This document shows positions 13,192 through 16,731 of a stretch of 16,731 nt of DNA, piece after piece. The stretch spans positions 1-16,731 of the forward strand of contig JAEZWM010000004.1 in the NCBI GenBank assembly GCA_023443025.1, read 5' to 3'. This DNA is from Bacillota bacterium. Lineage in GTDB: Bacteria > Bacillota > Clostridia > Tissierellales > Peptoniphilaceae. Each line of letters begins with the position of its first letter. Position 1 is the stretch's first letter. Both the position numbers and the translations under genes were made by a program. The notes under the pieces were generated by a model, which worked only from the letters and a program-made list of their open reading frames with translations, made no database searches and was not told the DNA's origin.

Positions 13192-15096
13192 CTAGAGTAA
13201 CTTACGACCTTCTTCGGTTCTTGCAGTTATTCCTCTTTTGTCCATTAATTCTAAAATGGATACAGCGATTTTTCTGTTTGTATTTAAATTATCTCTAACT
13301 TCTGAAATACTAATTTCATCTTGTTCTTTTAGCCATTTAACAATATTGTTAATAGCGGAGTTCAAGCCATTTGTAGTCAATACTACATCATCTTCCAGCT
13401 TGACTAATACACCTGATGTAATCAATGAATTGTAGACTTCCATGAACTCCGGTTTAGGTGTTTTAGAATTCTTAAATAATTCTTCAATTTTGGGGCTCAC
13501 TAATGCATCATTGGCATATTCCTTAAGAATTATATCTCTGATTTCACTTTGTTTTTCATTATACCCAATTTCAAAATCCTCAAGCTTGAGAAATTCATTC
13601 TTGTCTTCTACTTTTGAGTTATCACAAATTATATCTATATAGAGTTCTCCCACTCTCTTATTTGCTTTTCCGAGATACTTACTTCTTATTTCTTCCTTGC
13701 TCATTCCGATTCTTAATGGAAAGTCTTTATGGTACCTTGATATTTCACTTTCGATCCTACCTATAAGATCGTTTAAATAATCTATGTGAATAACGAAAGT
13801 TTCTTTTGTTAATTTTACAACTGAAACTCGACCGGTCTCTTCTAATTGTTCAATCTCATTTTCTATTGTATCTATTTGAATTGCTCTAAGTGAAGCTATC
13901 TCACTTGTATTAGGAAAATTAACACTATGTTCTTTAACGACTGCTTCAGTAACATCTATAGAATCACCACTACCCATAAGTTCAAGTAGTTTGATGTCAT
14001 CCTCATTGAACCTTTTCTTTTTGCCGGGGTTTGAATCCAGTATCCTTCCCCCTCCGATAGTCACCATTGGTGAAAATAATCTAAGAATAAATCTATCGCC
14101 TTTTCTAGCTACTATTTCCTCCTCAAGTCGTAATTGTGCTAATGCTGTGTCGTTTGAATCCATCTCATCCTTGTCTAGTAATATAACTCTACAAAAAACT
14201 TCTTGAGTCCCTATATAAAGCCTAAGTCTAGTACGATTAGAAATTCCATATAATAACTCAATAGTATTAAACTCAACATCAATTAATCTAGTTGGGATCA
14301 TGCTATCTATTGGAGCTATCATCGTCCCTCTTGGTACATCTTCTTTCTTTACTCCTGCAAGGTTAAGAGCCACTCTTTGGCCTCTCTCCGCAGTTTCAAC
14401 TTCGTTGTCATGTACTTGGATACTTCTAATTCTCGAAGTCATTTCACTTGGAAAAAGCTGTACTTCATCTCCGGTTTTCAACTTTCCAGATAGTAGTGTT
14501 CCGGTTATAACAGTTCCGAATCCTGAAATGGTAAATGATCTGTCAACCGGAAGTCTTGGTATATCTTCTGTTTGATCATCTTCTATAGTTTGAACTATTT
14601 TATCTATTTCAGCTTTTACTTCATCTATGCCTATGCCTTTTGTAGAAGATACCCTTATGATTGGTTTTCCTTCTAGGAAAGTACCGATAACCTCTTCCTT
14701 GGTCTCTTCTTCTACAAGATCCAGCCATTCTTCTTCAACCATGTCTGTTTTAGTAAGAACTATAAATCCATTTTTTATTCCAAGTAGATTCATTATTGCA
14801 AGGTGTTCCTTAGACTGTGGCATCATACCCTCATCTGCAGCGACTACGAGTATTACGACGTCCATACCGACTACTCCTGCAAGCATATTTCTTATAAATT
14901 TTTCATGTCCTGGTACATCAATAATACCGGCTCTTAGTCCACTTGGTAAGTCAAAGTATGTGAAGCCTAGTTCTATCGATATTCCACGTTTTTGTTCTTC
15001 TTTTAGCCTATCGGTATTTCTGCCGGTCAGTGCTCTGATTAAGGTGGTTTTACCGTGGTCAATGTGCCCTGCAGTACCAACAATAAAATTTTTCAT
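13192..15096 (-). CDS. selB: Selenocysteine-specific elongation factor SelB
   Basis: A 634-residue EF-Tu-like GTPase that carries Sec-tRNA(Sec) to the ribosome at UGA codons marked by a SECIS hairpin. The N-terminal G domain shows G1 GHIDHGKT (10-17), G2 region RGISIELGF (37-45), G3 DVPGH (60-64), G4 TKTD (115-118) and G5 SS (150-151). Translation-factor beta-barrel domains follow (FTISGFGTVITGTLLSGKLK is typical). The C-terminal 250 residues or so are winged-helix repeats that bind SECIS RNA in this family. Length matches SelB (about 610-640). ATG 15096 follows GGAG by 7 bases, and the junction with selA is TAA-T-ATG, so translation is coupled. Confidence 0.97.
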   Translation of the reverse strand: MKNFIVGTAGHIDHGKTTLIRALTGRNTDRLKEEQKRGISIELGFTYFDLPSGLRAGIIDVPGHEKFIRNMLAGVVGMDVVILVVAADEGMMPQSKEHLAIMNLLGIKNGFIVLTKTDMVEEEWLDLVEEETKEEVIGTFLEGKPIIRVSSTKGIGIDEVKAEIDKIVQTIEDDQTEDIPRLPVDRSFTISGFGTVITGTLLSGKLKTGDEVQLFPSEMTSRIRSIQVHDNEVETAERGQRVALNLAGVKKEDVPRGTMIAPIDSMIPTRLIDVEFNTIELLYGISNRTRLRLYIGTQEVFCRVILLDKDEMDSNDTALAQLRLEEEIVARKGDRFILRLFSPMVTIGGGRILDSNPGKKKRFNEDDIKLLELMGSGDSIDVTEAVVKEHSVNFPNTSEIASLRAIQIDTIENEIEQLEETGRVSVVKLTKETFVIHIDYLNDLIGRIESEISRYHKDFPLRIGMSKEEIRSKYLGKANKRVGELYIDIICDNSKVEDKNEFLKLEDFEIGYNEKQSEIRDIILKEYANDALVSPKIEELFKNSKTPKPEFMEVYNSLITSGVLVKLEDDVVLTTNGLNSAINNIVKWLKEQDEISISEVRDNLNTNRKIAVSILELMDKRGITARTEEGRKLL

Positions 15097-15097
15097 A

Positions 15098-16489
15098 TTA
15101 AATCTCCAATTCAGATACGGCTTCTTTAATTATCTCAAATTCGCTATTATCTATTGTTCTGATATCAAGGATTACGGAATCTTTGATAATTCTTACGATG
15201 ATAGGAATTCTAAACTCTCTAAAATGTCTTTCTAATCTTTCTGTTGATATCTCACTTGAATCAATGGAAATAGCATATGATGGAAGCTTTTCAAGTGGTA
15301 GACTCCCTCCACCAACTTCGGATTCAACTTCTTTAATTTCAATATTAAGAGAATCGTTAAGATTATTTATTGAATTATAGAGTTCTCTGGCCTTACCTTC
15401 AAGCTCATCCTTTGATATCGTAAGCATTCTTAGGGTTGGAATTTTTTTAATCGCTATCTCTTCATCCATGTAGAGTCTTAGACTAGCTTCAAGTGCCGAT
15501 ATTGTAAATTTATCAACTCTTAATGCACGTGTAAGTGGATTTTTCTTTAGTGCACTTATTATTTCACGCTTACCTACTATAATCCCGGCTTGTGGTCCTC
15601 CTAATAGCTTATCCCCACTAAAAGAAACTACATCAACACCATTTTTTATAGAGTCTTGCACGGTTGGCTCGTACTCTATTCCATATTTAGAAAGATCTAT
15701 AAGCACTCCGGATCCAAGATCTTCAATAATATAGATTTCATGCTCTTTTTTTATATTCATCAAATCATCAGCACCTACATTGTCAGTAAATCCTAGAATC
15801 CTGTAGTTGCTTGTATGAACTTTCAGTATGGCAGCTGTTTCTTCGGTAATAGCATTTTCATAATCACTGAAATGAGTCTTGTTTGTAGTCCCTACTTCTT
15901 TAAGCATTGCTCCACTTTGTTCACAAACATCGGGAATTCTAAATGCTCCACCAATCTCAATTAATTCACCACGACTTGTTATAACTTCCTTATCCTTTGC
16001 AAGTGTAGATAATATAAGCATCACTGCCGCTGCATTATTGTTAACTACCATTGCAGATTCAGCTCCTGTAATACTTATTATAATATCTTCTAGATGTGAG
16101 TATCTTTCGCCTCTTTTACCTTCGGATAAATCGTATTCAAGATTTGAGTATCCACAAGAGACCTTTTCCAGCTCCTCTAACACTTCATTGCTTAACGGTG
16201 ACCTACCGAGATTCGTATGGATTACGACTCCGGTTGCATTTATAACTTTTATTAAAGAATGTTTTTTATCTTCTTCAATTACATTTTCGATTCTACTAAC
16301 TATATTTTTTATATATTCCTCAAGTAATGATTCCTCAATACCTGTCTTGATTTGAGTTCTCAAGTCATCAAGCGTCTTTCTTATTGAATCAACAACAATT
16401 TTTCTTGAATTCCTATCGATTAAATCAATTACTTCATTGTTTTCAAGTAATTCGTCTACTTTTGGCAATCTTTTATACATTGACTGCAT
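15098..16489 (-). CDS. selA: L-seryl-tRNA(Sec) selenium transferase
   Basis: A 463-residue PLP enzyme that converts Ser-tRNA(Sec) to Sec-tRNA(Sec) with selenophosphate. It shows INATGVVIHTNLGRSPLS (83-100), VVNNNAAAVMLIL (148-160), SRGELIEIGGAFRIPDV (172-188), the cofactor aspartate region IIEDLGSG (254-261) and the Schiff-base lysine Lys294 in SFSGDKLLGGPQAG. The C-terminal GGGSLP segment is also typical. Family enzymes form large ring oligomers. ATG 16489 is preceded by AGGTG at 5 bases; a second ATG three codons later is possible. It lies 11 bases after selD and one base before selB. Confidence 0.97.
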   Translation of the reverse strand: MQSMYKRLPKVDELLENNEVIDLIDRNSRKIVVDSIRKTLDDLRTQIKTGIEESLLEEYIKNIVSRIENVIEEDKKHSLIKVINATGVVIHTNLGRSPLSNEVLEELEKVSCGYSNLEYDLSEGKRGERYSHLEDIIISITGAESAMVVNNNAAAVMLILSTLAKDKEVITSRGELIEIGGAFRIPDVCEQSGAMLKEVGTTNKTHFSDYENAITEETAAILKVHTSNYRILGFTDNVGADDLMNIKKEHEIYIIEDLGSGVLIDLSKYGIEYEPTVQDSIKNGVDVVSFSGDKLLGGPQAGIIVGKREIISALKKNPLTRALRVDKFTISALEASLRLYMDEEIAIKKIPTLRMLTISKDELEGKARELYNSINNLNDSLNIEIKEVESEVGGGSLPLEKLPSYAISIDSSEISTERLERHFREFRIPIIVRIIKDSVILDIRTIDNSEFEIIKEAVSELEI

Positions 16490-16500
16490 CTTATCACCTA

Positions 16501-16731
16501 CTATTCAATAATAATATATTTATCTCCTAATTCTACAACCTCTCCAACTATACCGTAAGATACAGGATTATCCACCAATCTATCCATTAAAATATCAGCT
16601 TGATCCTTAGGTAAACTTATCAATAGTCCTCCTGAGGTTTGAGGATCGAAGAGTATATCTTCATACTCTAGTGCATCTTCACTTAGTAATGCTTTATCGC
16701 CTACAAATTTTCTATTATCATAACTTCCCGC
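16501..16731 (-). CDS. selD: Selenophosphate synthetase, C-terminal 76 residues (partial)
   Basis: The minus-strand frame open from the window edge ends at TAG (16503-16501). It reads AGSYDNRKF at the start, then LFDPQTSGGLLISLP and GIVGEVVELGDKYIIIE at the end. The DPQTSGGLL motif and the final GxVGEV strand are characteristic of SelD, which makes selenophosphate from selenide and ATP for SelA. The N-terminus, including the position that is Cys or Sec in this family, lies outside the window, so whether SelD is itself a selenoprotein cannot be judged. It is the most upstream visible gene of the sel operon, whose promoter is not in view. Confidence 0.95.
   Translation of the reverse strand, partial: AGSYDNRKFVGDKALLSEDALEYEDILFDPQTSGGLLISLPKDQADILMDRLVDNPVSYGIVGEVVELGDKYIIIE

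Noticed and set aside
14627..15235. A 202-codon plus-strand frame opposite selB and selA
   Set aside because: It is antisense to two certain genes, has serine-rich shadow composition and no ribosome binding site.
12468..16731. In-frame UGA codons marking a selenoprotein gene in this window
   Set aside because: The genes recognised here have complete reading frames without an internal UGA interruption; the SelD N-terminus, a possible Sec site, lies outside the window.

Overview
The window is AT-rich DNA with strong AGGAGG-type ribosome binding sites, short intergenic gaps, translationally coupled genes and Rho-independent terminators. Together with the protein families this points to a low-GC Firmicute, most likely an anaerobic member of the Clostridia/Tissierellia. 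It contains selA, selB, the selenocysteine tRNA and the 3' end of selD, so the organism should make selenoproteins; no selenoprotein gene was recognised inside the window.

Layout. 1-600 is non-coding and holds two inverted copies of an intergenic repeat with embedded hairpins. 635-1918 (+) encodes a degenerate AlaX-type (alanyl-tRNA editing-like) protein with an acidic tail. 1937-1966 is a terminator shared by converging genes. 1980-5706 (-) is one operon: a TetR regulator, a TnrB2/TnrB3-type ABC exporter (ATPase and 12-TM permease), a 75-residue two-TM protein and a YbjQ-family protein. Two ACCG-type palindromes bracket its promoter. 5812-8773 (-) is a two-gene operon, a PEP-carboxykinase-like P-loop protein followed by a class I/II aminotransferase. 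8774-10204 is a 1.4-kb gene-free stretch. It is bounded by a perfect 13-bp inverted repeat that forms extended -10 promoters firing outward into the flanking operons, and it contains a hairpin-rich segment that may be a structured RNA plus two tandem copies of the same intergenic repeat. 10205-12236 (+) is proB-proA. 12273-16731 (-) is selenocysteine machinery: selD (partial), selA, selB, an OmpR-type response regulator coupled to selB, then selC with its own promoter.

How it fits together. SelD makes selenophosphate, SelA converts Ser-tRNA(Sec) to Sec-tRNA(Sec) using the selC product, and SelB delivers it to UGA codons. ProB and ProA carry out the first two steps of proline synthesis from glutamate. 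The TetR operon looks like an autoregulated efflux system.

The least ordinary items are the 1.3-kb inverted-repeat-bounded unit with outward promoters and possible RNA, the intergenic repeat with interchangeable hairpins, the response regulator with an atypical receiver in the sel operon, the AlaX-like protein without its zinc histidines, and a TetR gene whose Shine-Dalgarno sequence points to an ATT start codon.
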